Source of the DNA: Vagococcus carniphilus
GTDB lineage: Bacteria; Bacillota; Bacilli; Lactobacillales; Vagococcaceae
Direction of reading: 5' to 3'
NCBI RefSeq assembly: GCF_014397115.1
Contig: NZ_CP060720.1
Span: 2,620,001 to 2,684,000, forward strand
DNA: 64,000 bases
Part shown: positions 1-7,953 of the stretch, one piece after another
Position numbering within the stretch: position 1 is the first letter of the stretch
How the letters are laid out: every line of letters starts with the position of its first letter
Position numbers and translations under genes: made by a program
The notes under the pieces: model-generated
Told to the model about the DNA's origin: nothing
Seen by the model: only the letters and a program-made list of their open reading frames with translations
Database searches by the model: none

Positions 1-365
1 GACACGAAATTATCGATTTTCTTAGCTTCATCTGAATCAGATATTTCCATATCGTTTTTTCGAATCAAACGAGCTGTTAATTGATTATCGTTAATTTGCC
101 ATTCAATGTTTCTTAAATCTTCTTTAGCTTCAACAACTAGTTCACTTTCTTCAGCAGATAAATAGTACCCTTGTTTGTGTTTTTGAGATAAATCATGAGG
201 GATTTTAATTTCATCAGCTGATAATCGACTTTCAATATTATCTGAAATCGTTCCTGTTGATACTGTATCTTGAGCTGATTTTCCTTCTTGATACACATAA
301 AATAAAAACATATTTAAGAATAAGAAGACTACTAGAAAAATACCTTCGACTCGTTTAAAATCCAT
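1..365 (-). CDS. yycI: YycI, WalK regulatory membrane protein (partial, cut by left edge)
   Basis: The visible N-terminal ~121 residues begin MDFKRVEGIFLVVFLFLNMF, a short cytoplasmic tail followed by one membrane helix and an extracytoplasmic part, as in YycI. In related Firmicutes YycI and YycH bind WalK in the membrane and tune its activity; that role is family knowledge. The start codon is ATG at 365, three bases after the yycH stop, so the gene is cotranscribed with yycH. The C-terminal half lies outside the window. The call rests on position plus the N-terminal pattern. Confidence 0.9.
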   Translation of the reverse strand, partial: MDFKRVEGIFLVVFLFLNMFLFYVYQEGKSAQDTVSTGTISDNIESRLSADEIKIPHDLSQKHKQGYYLSAEESELVVEAKEDLRNIEWQINDNQLTARLIRKNDMEISDSDEAKKIDNFV

Positions 366-368
366 CTC

Positions 369-1658
369 CTAGAGGCCTCCTTTTTCCAATTTACTGACTA
401 AATCTGCATGAGAAAACCAAATACCATCATATTTAATGTACCATGTTGGGACTAAGTCAACAGCTTGCTTAGTTTCTGAGTTTGTTTGCCATTCATAACC
501 TATTTGGACATCTTCCACATGGCTTAATTCAACACCAATATTTACAAGTTCACTCATTAATTTCTCTGTTGAAACAAGGGTTATCGTTTCATCTGATGGG
601 ATGGGCATTTGAATCATCTCTTGATTCGTTCTAACAAAGACATTTTTATTTTGAACAACAACTTCCAAACGTCCCTTCATATTCTTCCCAAAAACAGGAA
701 ATCCTTCAATATAATTACGATAAGTTACGTCTCCATCTTTTGCGTCAAAGTAACGTAATGTTCCCATAGCATTCCCAATATTTTCAACGTATTGGAATGT
801 ATCAAAATACAACGCATTTTTTTGTTTTTTTTCAGTTGTTTTTAGTTTACCAAAATAATTAACTTCTCCTGTATCTGATTGGATTGTTAATGATTCTCCT
901 TCACCATTTGACAAATTAACATTACTACTCTCGTTTGAATACAAATCATTAGATTGATTGAAAAATGCTTTTGAAAAAGTAGTAAAAGATTGAGTGGCTA
1001 CAATGTAACTATATGTTTTTAACTTCACATCATCTTTCATGTAATAAATACCTGAAACATTTTCAGGTTCTAAAGTTACTTCATAATAATTATTTTTTTT
1101 CTCATTAGCAACAAGGTCTTGGATTCTTTTACTATCACCTTTTACTTCAAATGAAATTCCTTTTTTTAAAGAATCATTCGTAAAGGTTACTTTTTCAGTT
1201 TCAAAAGAATAAAGAATTCGGTTGAATTTAAAATCTTCTAAATTACCTGGAAGATTAAGCTTCAAACCATAAATACTAGCATAAACAGAAATCGGAAGTT
1301 CTTTTGGAAAGAATAGATTAAAAGAATTTGTTGTATACATTGCTTCTCTTGTTGCTTTTTCATCCAATTCTTTATTTGATTGAAATTCGAAACTTCTTAA
1401 TTTATCGTGAACGCCTACGATAGTAGTTTCTTTATTTGAGTATAGTAACTCTTCTTTATCTTTATGATAAAAAAGTTTTGTTGGTACATACACATCCGTC
1501 ATCTTTTTTGTTTGTACTAGCTCTGAGGTGTTGTCCTTATCTTTTTCTGCTAATGAACGATTGGCTGGTTTTGTCCAGATTTTCCATGAAAGAAATAAAC
1601 TAAGCAAAATCATGCTGATTAGACTAATTTTAACTATTTTATCGGTTATTTGATTCAT
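369..1658 (-). CDS. yycH: YycH, WalK regulatory membrane protein
   Basis: About 429 residues: a short cytoplasmic N-terminus, one membrane helix (residues ~10-28) and a large extracytoplasmic domain, the known architecture of YycH. With YycI it forms a complex that modulates the WalK kinase (family knowledge). An upstream TTG at 1664 would add two residues. I chose ATG at 1658 because it overlaps the walK stop as ATGA, typical of coupled translation, and lies about 10 bases after GGAGG. It sits in the order walR-walK-yycH-yycI, which is decisive because YycH sequence itself is poorly conserved. Confidence 0.92.
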   Translation of the reverse strand: MNQITDKIVKISLISMILLSLFLSWKIWTKPANRSLAEKDKDNTSELVQTKKMTDVYVPTKLFYHKDKEELLYSNKETTIVGVHDKLRSFEFQSNKELDEKATREAMYTTNSFNLFFPKELPISVYASIYGLKLNLPGNLEDFKFNRILYSFETEKVTFTNDSLKKGISFEVKGDSKRIQDLVANEKKNNYYEVTLEPENVSGIYYMKDDVKLKTYSYIVATQSFTTFSKAFFNQSNDLYSNESSNVNLSNGEGESLTIQSDTGEVNYFGKLKTTEKKQKNALYFDTFQYVENIGNAMGTLRYFDAKDGDVTYRNYIEGFPVFGKNMKGRLEVVVQNKNVFVRTNQEMIQMPIPSDETITLVSTEKLMSELVNIGVELSHVEDVQIGYEWQTNSETKQAVDLVPTWYIKYDGIWFSHADLVSKLEKGGL

Positions 1659-3481
1659 TCCCAAAGATCCTCCTCATAGGGTTCATATGGTAACGAAATA
1701 AAGAATGTTGACCCTCTATTTTCCTCACTCTCAACCCAAATATTACCACCATGAGCTTTGACTGATTCTTTTGAAATAGCTAAACCTAACCCAGAGCCAC
1801 CCATTGCACGTGAGCGGGCTTTATCCACTCGGTAAAAGCGGTCAAATACTTTCCCTAGGTTTTGTTTTGGAATACCCAAACCTTCATCAGAAATGCTAAT
1901 AATGACATTTTTGTGCGTCTCAAGAAGACGACACGTAATGGTTCCTCCTGATGGGGAATATTTCATTGCATTGTTTAAAATATTATCAAACACTTGAATC
2001 ATTCGATCTGTGTCTAACTCAACCCAAATAGAGCGTTTCGTAAATTCTCGTTTGATTTCATAATTTTTCTCACTATCTTTAATCACCATATCGAATCGAT
2101 CAATAACATAATTAAACAATTCATTTAAGTTAACCAATTCTTTTTTTAACTCAATTTTATTGGAATCCATCCGTGATAATTGGAGTAAATCATTAATCAT
2201 TCTAATCATTCGATTGGTCTCTTCTTGTGTTACTTTTAAGAAAGCTGGCGCTACTTCTGGATCTTGCCAAGCACCATCAACTAATGCCTCAATGTAACTT
2301 CTCATACTCGTTAATGGTGTTCTTAATTCGTGGGAAACGTTCGATACGAACTGACGACGTTCTTCTTCGTCTTTTTCTTTTTCCGTTACATCATGAAGTA
2401 CACAAACCAAACCACTAATAAAACCAGATTCTCGACGTATCATAGAGAACTCCGCACGTAACAGCATTGCTTCTCCTAATTTGTCAGAAAAATCGATTAA
2501 TGTTTCTTCTTGTTCTTCTAATAATGTTCTGAAAGTATAGTCCTCCTCAATATCTAAAAGAGTTAGTATAGACTCTCCTAAAACATCTTCCATTTGAACT
2601 TGAAGTAAATTAAGGGCCGTTTCATTGATTAAAATAATATTCCCACGGCGATCAGTTCCGATAACACCATCTGTCATATGTGAAAGAACACTGTCTAACC
2701 TTCGTCTTTCAGCATCCATTGTTTCCTGAGCTTCTTCAATTCTGGCCGACACTTCATTAAAAGTTTCTCCTAATTGACCTAGCTCATCTTTACCATAAAC
2801 TTCCACTTGCCTTGAGTAATCACCATTCGCAATTCGTACAGCTTGTTGCTTCATCTCACCAATTGGCTTGGTTATAGTTCTTGCTACAAAAAGTGCTATG
2901 ATTAGCGAGAATACAAGAGCAATCATCGACGCATAAAAGAAAATTAACGCAATATCACTTACTTGGCGATATTTACTTTCAATGTCACTCTTAACGTAAA
3001 GAAAACCGATGACTGCGTTACCCGTTGGAGAATACACTTGTTGAATATTCACGTAAACACGGTCGCCTGTTACCGGATCTCTTCGCTCTTCTCTTTTTTG
3101 CGTAAAAGTATTAAACGATTCATAGTCATTTTTCTTGCCGATATCACCTTGTAAATTAGGATCACTTGTGGCAATCACAATCCCCTTATCATCTACTAGT
3201 CTTGCTTCCAAAATATCACTTTTTGAAAACTCAACTAAAGTTCGTTTCAAATTATTCTCTTTTGGATTTTCTTGATACTTCGTCAGTTCACTACTTAAAT
3301 TGGTCGCTAAAGCATCCACTTGAGACGTCATATTATCCTCAAATGTCTTAATGGTTGAACTTTCCAATTCACGAATAAAAATAGCACCAATAATCTCAAT
3401 TGAAATCATCAAAAGAAGAACGAATACTAGTGCTATTTTAAAGTGAACCGAAGAAAAAAAGCGTAATTTTTTCTGATTCAT
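1655..3481 (-). CDS. walK: WalK (VicK/YycG) sensor histidine kinase
   Basis: About 608 residues. The order is: membrane helix near residues 14-36, an extracytoplasmic sensor region of ~140 residues, a second helix, a HAMP linker, a cytoplasmic PAS domain, HisKA with the phospho-acceptor motif SHELRTPL, and HATPase_c with N box (NNAMKYSP), DEGLGIP and GGSGLGLAI. WalK phosphorylates WalR to control cell-wall hydrolase expression; the system is essential in many Firmicutes. The ATG at 3481 follows a GAGGG sequence and starts MNQKKLRFFSS, matching the family's beginning. A longer reading frame upstream overlaps walR and lacks support. The walR stop is 14 bases upstream and the 3' end overlaps yycH. 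Confidence 0.97.
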   Translation of the reverse strand: MNQKKLRFFSSVHFKIALVFVLLLMISIEIIGAIFIRELESSTIKTFEDNMTSQVDALATNLSSELTKYQENPKENNLKRTLVEFSKSDILEARLVDDKGIVIATSDPNLQGDIGKKNDYESFNTFTQKREERRDPVTGDRVYVNIQQVYSPTGNAVIGFLYVKSDIESKYRQVSDIALIFFYASMIALVFSLIIALFVARTITKPIGEMKQQAVRIANGDYSRQVEVYGKDELGQLGETFNEVSARIEEAQETMDAERRRLDSVLSHMTDGVIGTDRRGNIILINETALNLLQVQMEDVLGESILTLLDIEEDYTFRTLLEEQEETLIDFSDKLGEAMLLRAEFSMIRRESGFISGLVCVLHDVTEKEKDEEERRQFVSNVSHELRTPLTSMRSYIEALVDGAWQDPEVAPAFLKVTQEETNRMIRMINDLLQLSRMDSNKIELKKELVNLNELFNYVIDRFDMVIKDSEKNYEIKREFTKRSIWVELDTDRMIQVFDNILNNAMKYSPSGGTITCRLLETHKNVIISISDEGLGIPKQNLGKVFDRFYRVDKARSRAMGGSGLGLAISKESVKAHGGNIWVESEENRGSTFFISLPYEPYEEDLWE

Positions 3482-3495
3482 AATTGTAAAACCCT

Positions 3496-4200
3496 CTAAT
3501 CCTGTTCTGGATTTCTTAAGTAATAACCAACACCACGACGCGTTACTAACCAAGTAGGGTGACTTGGGTTATCTTCAATTTTTTCACGTAGACGTCTGAC
3601 AGTTACATCCACTGTACGAACGTCACCAAAGTAATCGTAACCCCAAACTGTTTGAAGTAAATGCTCACGCGTCATGACTTGACCAATGTGTTTTGCCAAA
3701 TAATGTAATAATTCAAATTCACGGTGAGTTAATTCGATTGTTTCACCACGTTTAGACACAATATAAGCATCTGGATGAATCGTAAGAGCCCCAATGTTTA
3801 ACTCATTGTTATTGTCTTCTTCAGCTTTTGCTGCTGTATTGCCATGACGTCTTAGGTTTGCTTTAACACGAGCAACTAATTCACGGTTTGAAAAAGGTTT
3901 TGTGACATAATCATCGGCACCTAATTCTAATCCTAAAACTTTATCAATTTCTGAGTCTTTGGCTGTTACCATAATAATAGGTGTGTCGTAATTTTTTCTA
4001 ACTTCACGACAAACTTCTAATCCATCTTTTTTAGGTAACATTAAATCTAATAATATTAAGTCTGGTTCCACTTCTGTCACCATCTCAACAGCTTCTTCTC
4101 CATCAAATGCAGTAAATACTTCATAGCCTTCTTTACTTAGATTAAATTTAACAATATCCGAAATCGGTTTTTCATCGTCAACAACTAGTATTTTTTTCAA
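3496..4200 (-). CDS. walR: WalR (VicR/YycF) response regulator
   Basis: 234 residues: a receiver domain with acidic pocket DDE, phospho-acceptor Asp in LILLDLMLP and the conserved Lys in VTKPF, then an OmpR-type winged helix with [15 protein letters not shown]. Partner of WalK, regulating autolysin and wall-metabolism genes. The start is a TTG at 4200, seven bases after AGGAGG, giving [10 protein letters not shown]. An ATG at 4224 would add eight residues upstream of the ribosome binding site, so I reject it. First gene of the operon walR-walK-yycH-yycI. Confidence 0.96.
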   Translation of the reverse strand: MKKILVVDDEKPISDIVKFNLSKEGYEVFTAFDGEEAVEMVTEVEPDLILLDLMLPKKDGLEVCREVRKNYDTPIIMVTAKDSEIDKVLGLELGADDYVTKPFSNRELVARVKANLRRHGNTAAKAEEDNNNELNIGALTIHPDAYIVSKRGETIELTHREFELLHYLAKHIGQVMTREHLLQTVWGYDYFGDVRTVDVTVRRLREKIEDNPSHPTWLVTRRGVGYYLRNPEQD

Positions 4201-4246
4201 TGTTGAACCTCCTAGAAATAACATTTTATGCTACTGTATCAGACCT

Positions 4247-4275
4247 ATTATACAACATTTTGACTTCTTTCTAAA
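4247..4275 (-). promoter_or_regulatory. Probable walR promoter
   Basis: On the minus strand a perfect -10 TATAAT (4247-4252) lies 17 bases from TTTAGA (4270-4275), about 47 bases upstream of the walR start codon. The -35 matches only four of six consensus positions. Confidence 0.5.
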
Positions 4276-4497
4276 ATATTTCTTTTTTTCCTTCTATTAA
4301 ATTTATTAAAAACTGATTAACCCTGTATTTTAATTATAATTATTATCACTTAGTACATATGCATATGCAAAACATGAAAAGTAGCAAATGTTGATTTCTA
4401 GCCTTTTATAGAAGCGTTTTTTAGCATCAAATAAATAAAATGATTTTGGTATTGTCAGTTCGTCAGTTATGTTTTAAGCTTAATGTATAAATTAATT
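4276..4497. other. Non-coding stretch between walR promoter and candidate sRNA
   Basis: Very AT-rich with no supported reading frame. A weak hairpin with TTTCTA/TAGAA arms and a short T-run lies around 4400-4430. Nothing else can be supported here. Confidence 0.4.
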
Positions 4498-4612
4498 TAT
4501 TTAATTTATTCGGCTAATAATTGATGCGCAAGTCTTGTTTTCCCCTTCCCTTACAAAACCTTGCTTGCGCTGAAGCAAAAAAGCAGTGGACCTAGTCCCT
4601 GCTTTTTTTGTT
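4498..4612 (+). ncRNA. Candidate small RNA with C-rich loop and intrinsic terminator
   Basis: No ORF covers this segment, yet it has the layout of a small RNA. A hairpin with arms GCGCAAG (4526-4532) and CTTGCGC (4564-4570) encloses a pyrimidine loop CCCCTTCCCTT. This is followed by a strong terminator (4577-4609: AAAAAAGCAG T GGAC / GTCC CTGC plus T-run). A TATAAA at 4486-4491 could be the -10. C-rich loops of this kind pair with Shine-Dalgarno sequences in known Firmicutes sRNAs such as RsaE/RoxS. The 5' end and orientation are inferred; the terminator is nearly symmetrical. Confidence 0.5.
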
Positions 4613-4727
4613 CGTTTTTTTATTAATTTTTTGTTATCTAATGATTAAAAAAAAGCCTTAAAAACAGCTGTTTTCTAGTATATACATGTTTGAGTATTAT
4701 TAATTGACAAATGTATCAAACAAATGA

Positions 4728-5378
4728 TTAATTTTCAATAATAATAGATTTCGAGTATTCACTCTCAAAAACTCCTGTTGTTTGATAGTTTATTGGAAAT
4801 TTAAACAAGGGGCCATCTACAACAAATGTATGATATTCTCCGTTTTCACCACATACATCAATGTTATGAGTATTCAAATAATCAATAAACATTTGATCTA
4901 GCGGTTGACCTAAAAAACTATCAGGAATTCGTGACGTCTTACTAATGGTTTTAATAATAGCGTGATACCCTTTTTCTACAAACTCTGTAACAATCTCTTC
5001 ACGAGACTCTTCCCACAAAGGTAATAATGGTTTTAAACCAGACTTTTGACAAACATTTCGGTCCCATTGCCCGTTTTCTTCAATATCAATGTCTCCAAAT
5101 ACACAATAATCAATTCCAGATTCTTTCATTTTTCTTAATGAGGTAACCATTCGTTCTTGATAATTTTCAGGATTATTTTTAACAATGACTAATGGTATTT
5201 GTAAACTTTCAGCCGCTTGTTCTAAAAGAGAAAGAGGTATACCGTGAAACCAAGAACGATTAATATCTTCGCTCACACTAGTCACTAATCCTGCACATTG
5301 ATAGCCTGCCGTAATCATACGATCTAAGGCTAAAACACTGTCTTTACCTGTACTATAACTCAAACAAAACTTTTCCAT
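4728..5378 (-). CDS. DUF71/Dph6-like ATP-binding protein (ATP pyrophosphatase fold)
   Basis: 216 residues with the N-terminal PP-loop STGKDSVLALDR (residues ~9-20) and a C-terminal ENGEYHTFVVDGPLF motif, both diagnostic of the ATP_bind_4/DUF71 family. Eukaryotic and archaeal members make diphthamide on EF-2. Bacteria lack diphthamide, so the bacterial substrate is not known and the usual label 'diphthine-ammonia ligase' should not be read literally. AAGGA precedes the ATG by five bases. It stands alone between the candidate sRNA and the tRNA-Lys element, and could be host DNA or cargo of an older element. Confidence 0.85.
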   Translation of the reverse strand: MEKFCLSYSTGKDSVLALDRMITAGYQCAGLVTSVSEDINRSWFHGIPLSLLEQAAESLQIPLVIVKNNPENYQERMVTSLRKMKESGIDYCVFGDIDIEENGQWDRNVCQKSGLKPLLPLWEESREEIVTEFVEKGYHAIIKTISKTSRIPDSFLGQPLDQMFIDYLNTHNIDVCGENGEYHTFVVDGPLFKFPINYQTTGVFESEYSKSIIIEN

Positions 5379-5474
5379 CGAGATCCTTCTTTCTCATTAG
5401 ATTATTTTCTTGTAAATCATTTTAATTATCAATTTTGGTATAAAAATGTGTTGATATTTGGTTAAAAATAATTC

Positions 5475-5494
5475 TCTGCCACGTTTTCTGCCAC
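5475..5494. repeat. Paired direct repeat TCTGCCAC, 12-bp period, outside the element
   Basis: TCTGCCAC occurs at 5475-5482 and again at 5487-5494, exactly 12 bp apart, about 80 bp before the att core at 5576. The live element has its own arm pair (CCGTATTCAA) with the same 12-bp period about 75 bp before its right core. The parallel spacing suggests arm sites of another tyrosine integrase. Confidence 0.55.
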
Positions 5495-5575
5495 CAGAGG
5501 CTGAAATTAAGAGAAAAAGAAAAAACGCTAATGTACAAGCACCTAATAAATGCTTATATATCAATGTTTTTGTCG

Positions 5576-5593
5576 TATGGGCTGTAGGGGGTT
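5576..5593. repeat. Left attachment-site repeat (18 bp)
   Basis: TATGGGCTGTAGGGGGTT is identical to 10147-10164, which is the 3' end of tRNA-Lys. It is the displaced copy expected at the far end of an element inserted into the tRNA. Confidence 0.85.
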
Positions 5594-5694
5594 ACAAAGA
5601 AACGTTACACTAATAAGCAATAGTGGTTTGTTACTATATTTTTGATTGTTTAACATTTTCTTCTACCCACTAGCAACCATAAATAAATATCTAA

Positions 5695-5716
5695 CCGTAT
5701 TCAATTACGTATTCAA
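5695..5716. repeat. Left integrase arm-type sites
   Basis: CCGTATTCAA (5695-5704) and ACGTATTCAA (5707-5716) have a 12-bp period in direct orientation. The same pair with the same period is at 10050-10071. Repeats of this kind at both ends of an element are the usual targets of the N-terminal arm-binding domain of tyrosine integrases. Confidence 0.7.
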
Positions 5717-5751
5717 AAAATCTTCATTATCACGGGCGAGTTTTTAAATAA

Positions 5752-6122
5752 TTACATCCATCTAAAATCTGTATCAATAATATCTGTAAACACTTTATTT
5801 TTACAACTACCACAAGTTCCAGATTTATATTTGTCCCATCCTCCACCTTTCAATGACAACCTTACTAATTTACCTTCTTTGTCAAACATGTCGTACAGTA
5901 CGGTCCATCACCTTTATGATAATATGCATTACCTTTATGTTCTAATTCACTTCTTACTATATCAATGTTCTTCAATTCTAAAACTTGTTGTCTCAACAAC
6001 CTGTTTTCTTCTTGTATTTTAATCAAATCTTGTTGAACTTCCATGACTGCTTTTAATAGAATCGGGTCGTTACTTCCTGAAACTAATTCACACATTCTTG
6101 TTATTGCGCTTGCCATACTCAT
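5752..6122 (-). pseudogene. Coiled-coil/zinc-ribbon phage-type protein, frameshifted
   Basis: The first reading frame (ATG 6122, preceded by GAGGGG) gives 85 residues with a helical segment rich in Glu/Gln/Leu and the first zinc pair CTTC, ending early at TAG 5865. One frame over, with no stop until TAA 5752, the sequence continues as DKEGKLVRLSLKGGGWDKYK and then a second pair CGSC. Restoring one base in the TTT run near 5887 joins the halves into a ~123-residue protein with a four-Cys zinc ribbon, a type common in Gram-positive phages and ICEs. Its function is unknown. A sequencing error in the homopolymer would be the alternative. Confidence 0.75.
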
Positions 6123-6145
6123 TTTTAACCCCTCGTTTCATTTGT

Positions 6146-6182
6146 ATAACCATTATACCAGTAAAACAGCTAATGTTAACAA
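6146..6182 (-). promoter_or_regulatory. Promoter of the zinc-ribbon gene
   Basis: On the minus strand an extended -10 TGGTATAAT (near 6152-6160) is preceded at 16 bases by TTAACA, just upstream of the gene starting at 6122. Confidence 0.5.
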
Positions 6183-6277
6183 CGATTTAACCAGCGCAAA
6201 CTTTACCTCGTTAACCAACCAGCACAATCGCTATTCCCCTGTCACGACGACTGTGTGTTAATACCAAGTTTTCAACA

Positions 6278-6334
6278 AGCGACAGCCTACAAGTGTGTTT
6301 TTTAATTTTTTTTTAGATTTGTGTAACTGTCGCT
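6278..6334. repeat. Inverted repeat around an AT tract
   Basis: Perfect 8-bp arms AGCGACAG (6278-6285) and CTGTCGCT (6327-6334) flank ~41 bases including long T-runs. It lies in the ~280-base non-coding gap of the element. The arms are far apart for a terminator; an origin- or operator-like role is possible but unproven. Confidence 0.4.
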
Positions 6335-6400
6335 GTATCGTTAAACTTCTGATAATACTATTTTACTACCATTAGATATGCAAAAAAGTTTAAAAAGTGT

Positions 6401-6568
6401 TTAAATATCAAGCATTTTATCTAACTCATCGAAAAATTTCTTTCGTAACTCTAACGCTTTGTTCCTTCCACAACTTAGTTTGTTTTGCTTCACTAAACCT
6501 TGTATCGTATATTGAGGAAATTTCTTGATATACAGCTCCCCAATGATTGTTTCTGTATCATCCCACAT
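6401..6568 (-). CDS. Small basic helical protein of the element (55 aa), unknown
   Basis: ATG 6568 gives MWDDTETIIGELYIKKFPQY and ends FFDELDKMLDI. It is Lys/Arg-rich and predicted helical, and could be a short helix-turn-helix protein or the tail of a phage transcription regulator. The Shine-Dalgarno is weak (AGAAG directly before the ATG). It lies 23 bases downstream of the 131-aa gene on the same strand, so cotranslation is likely. I do not recognise a family with certainty. Confidence 0.5.
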   Translation of the reverse strand: MWDDTETIIGELYIKKFPQYTIQGLVKQNKLSCGRNKALELRKKFFDELDKMLDI

Positions 6569-6591
6569 TCTTCTAACAATTCAGTTATAGC

Positions 6592-6987
6592 TTACTTTTT
6601 AAGTTTTAGCTGATTGATCGCTTTATGAGTTTCAATCGTCCACATAGTATCGAACATCAAGTCGTTATCAATTCTAGTACCTTTAATATTTCTCTCCAAT
6701 ATATCCAACCACGCACTTAAAGAATCTAAAGATTTTAACCCAGCTTGGTTCTCGGGAAAAGTTAACAAAGTCAGAGGAACACTACTTTGAGATAATCTCT
6801 CAGCTCTATCAATACCGATTAACTCCCCTGCTTCGGTTTCCTCACCATGTTTAGCTATAACTAAACCTTCTTCTGATTCATTCTGTAAGAACATCGTCAT
6901 TAGCAAACCTTCTCCGAATTTAATTTGATAATCCGTTTCGTTTAAATTCAACTTATCAAAAATATTTTCTACTTCTCTTGTTTCCAA
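6592..6987 (-). CDS. Hypothetical protein of the element (131 aa)
   Basis: Starts at TTG 6987, seven bases after AAGGA, giving METREVENIF. Soluble, acidic in the first two thirds, with no membrane segment, Cys motif or recognisable fold. It reads away from the small-ORF cluster; the 5' end lies next to the divergent promoter at 7010-7038. It belongs to the element by position. Function unknown. Confidence 0.6.
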   Translation of the reverse strand: METREVENIFDKLNLNETDYQIKFGEGLLMTMFLQNESEEGLVIAKHGEETEAGELIGIDRAERLSQSSVPLTLLTFPENQAGLKSLDSLSAWLDILERNIKGTRIDNDLMFDTMWTIETHKAINQLKLKK

Positions 6988-7009
6988 ATGTTAGTCCTTC
7001 TCTTAAAAA

Positions 7010-7038
7010 TTGCATTATTTGTTTATTTATGGTATATT
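7010..7038 (+). promoter_or_regulatory. Promoter of the 49-aa ORF
   Basis: TTGCAT (7010-7015), a 17-base spacer and an extended -10 TGG TATATT (7033-7038). It lies ~70 bases upstream of the small ORF at 7105 and next to the divergent 131-aa gene. Confidence 0.65.
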
Positions 7039-7104
7039 AATAAATGGAATTTCGTTATGACTTATCAAGTCGCCTTTTAATCTACATCAGAAAGGAGAAT
7101 GTAT

Positions 7105-7254
7105 ATGACATTCAATAACAAACAATTAGAATATCGTGTAACACTAGACACAGAATTAAACCTATTCATCGTTTTTTCAAAAGAGGATGAATCAAAATTC
7201 GCTACTGGTACAACGATTCAAAACGCAGTATCTGAATTACAAAACATTGCATAA
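7105..7254 (+). CDS. Small protein of the element (49 aa), unknown
   Basis: ATG 7105 follows AGAAAGGAG with good spacing, after a clear promoter, and a terminator follows at 7296. The product begins MTFNNKQLEYRVTLDTELNL and ends AVSELQNIA, with no membrane helix; short beta-strand and helix pattern. The complete transcription unit supports a real gene although I do not recognise it. A heptapeptide frame (ATG 7270) with its own AAGGAG follows before the terminator. Confidence 0.65.
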   Translation: MTFNNKQLEYRVTLDTELNLFIVFSKEDESKFATGTTIQNAVSELQNIA

Positions 7255-7295
7255 GGAGTAACTTACCTAATGAATATTTCATATTCGTACTGAGA

Positions 7296-7335
7296 GCATT
7301 TACCTATTTCCATGACAGGTAGATGCTTATTTTTT
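7296..7335 (+). terminator. Intrinsic terminator after the 49-aa ORF
   Basis: Arms GCATTTACCT and AGGTAGATGC (one G-T pair) followed by TTATTTTTT. Confidence 0.75.
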
Positions 7336-7353
7336 ATATAAAAGTCTATTTAC

Positions 7354-7382
7354 AAGCTTTTAAAACGTTTTCGTGTTATACT
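7354..7382 (+). promoter_or_regulatory. Repeated promoter module, copy 1
   Basis: AAGCTT (7354-7359), 17-base spacer, extended -10 TGT TATACT (7377-7382). Copies 2 and 3 at 7601-7629 and 7954-7982 have the same spacing and a similar RAGCTW hexamer in place of TTGACA. Confidence 0.55.
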
Positions 7383-7407
7383 TATCGTATAGAAAGGAGA
7401 TGGAGAT

Positions 7408-7515
7408 ATGATGAATATTAGAAACTCTGTAATCGTTCCACACAGGGTGAAGAATTTCAAAACACTAAATCGATCCCTGTCCAAATTATGGCGTAACCAC
7501 AGAGGCGCCCCATAG
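7408..7515 (+). CDS. Very basic 35-aa peptide of the element, unknown
   Basis: ATG 7408 (or the next ATG) follows AGAAAGGAGATGGAG. The peptide starts MMNIRNSVIVPHRVKNFKTL and ends RNHRGAP; it has many Arg, Lys and His and almost no acidic residues, suggesting nucleic-acid binding or a toxin-like peptide, but this is inference. It has its own promoter module and terminator. Confidence 0.55.
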   Translation: MMNIRNSVIVPHRVKNFKTLNRSLSKLWRNHRGAP

Positions 7516-7555
7516 AAAGAGCATTCTTCAGAAATTTGTTGAGTGCTCTTTTTAT
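7516..7555 (+). terminator. Intrinsic terminator after the 35-aa ORF
   Basis: Arms AAAGAGCA and TGCTCTTT starting directly at the stop codon, followed by T-rich sequence. Confidence 0.75.
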
Positions 7556-7600
7556 TTGTCTCATTTTCTCTCTTCTCAATCTATCAATAATTATGATAAC

Positions 7601-7629
7601 GAGCTATTACTTGTTATTCATGTTACACT
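7601..7629 (+). promoter_or_regulatory. Repeated promoter module, copy 2
   Basis: GAGCTA (7601-7606), 17-base spacer, extended -10 TGT TACACT (7624-7629), upstream of the 94-aa ORF. Confidence 0.5.
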
Positions 7630-7658
7630 TAACTTGTTCTAGAAAGGACATGATTTTT

Positions 7659-7943
7659 ATGAATAATATTGATATGACCCTCAGGATGATGCTCAACAAT
7701 ATTAATAAATTTAAAAATGTTGGACCCAGACCGTATACAAGTCCTAAATCACCTATGCACACACCTAGAAATAACTTTTCTTTTGCTATGGAAATGATAA
7801 CGGAACATAGTTTATCAACAAAACCAGATGGTTCAGATATGACAAGTTACCAAGACACTTGCATTTTAACTCCTCTAGGTAGCAGATACTTAGGAATGTT
7901 GAATTCAGAATTCAGACAGTTTTATACTTTCTATAACCTTTAA
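7659..7943 (+). CDS. Hypothetical protein of the element (94 aa)
   Basis: ATG 7659 follows AGAAAGGA by ~10 bases; a longer frame from 7536 would run through the promoter module and the preceding terminator, so I reject it. The product begins MNNIDMTLRMMLNNINKFKN, is Met/Asn-rich, contains a Pro-rich stretch (GPRPYTSPKSPMHTP) and no membrane helix. Not recognised. No terminator follows; promoter module copy 3 begins 10 bases after its stop. Confidence 0.6.
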   Translation: MNNIDMTLRMMLNNINKFKNVGPRPYTSPKSPMHTPRNNFSFAMEMITEHSLSTKPDGSDMTSYQDTCILTPLGSRYLGMLNSEFRQFYTFYNL

Positions 7944-7953
7944 ACGATATTAA

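Noticed and set aside
6043-6261. Plus-strand frame of 72 codons across the zinc-ribbon gene and its promoter
   Set aside because: Runs antisense over a recognisable coding sequence and has no ribosome binding site; composition not protein-like.
7536-7658. N-terminal extension of the 94-aa ORF
   Set aside because: It would cross the preceding terminator and the promoter module; the ATG at 7659 has the ribosome binding site.
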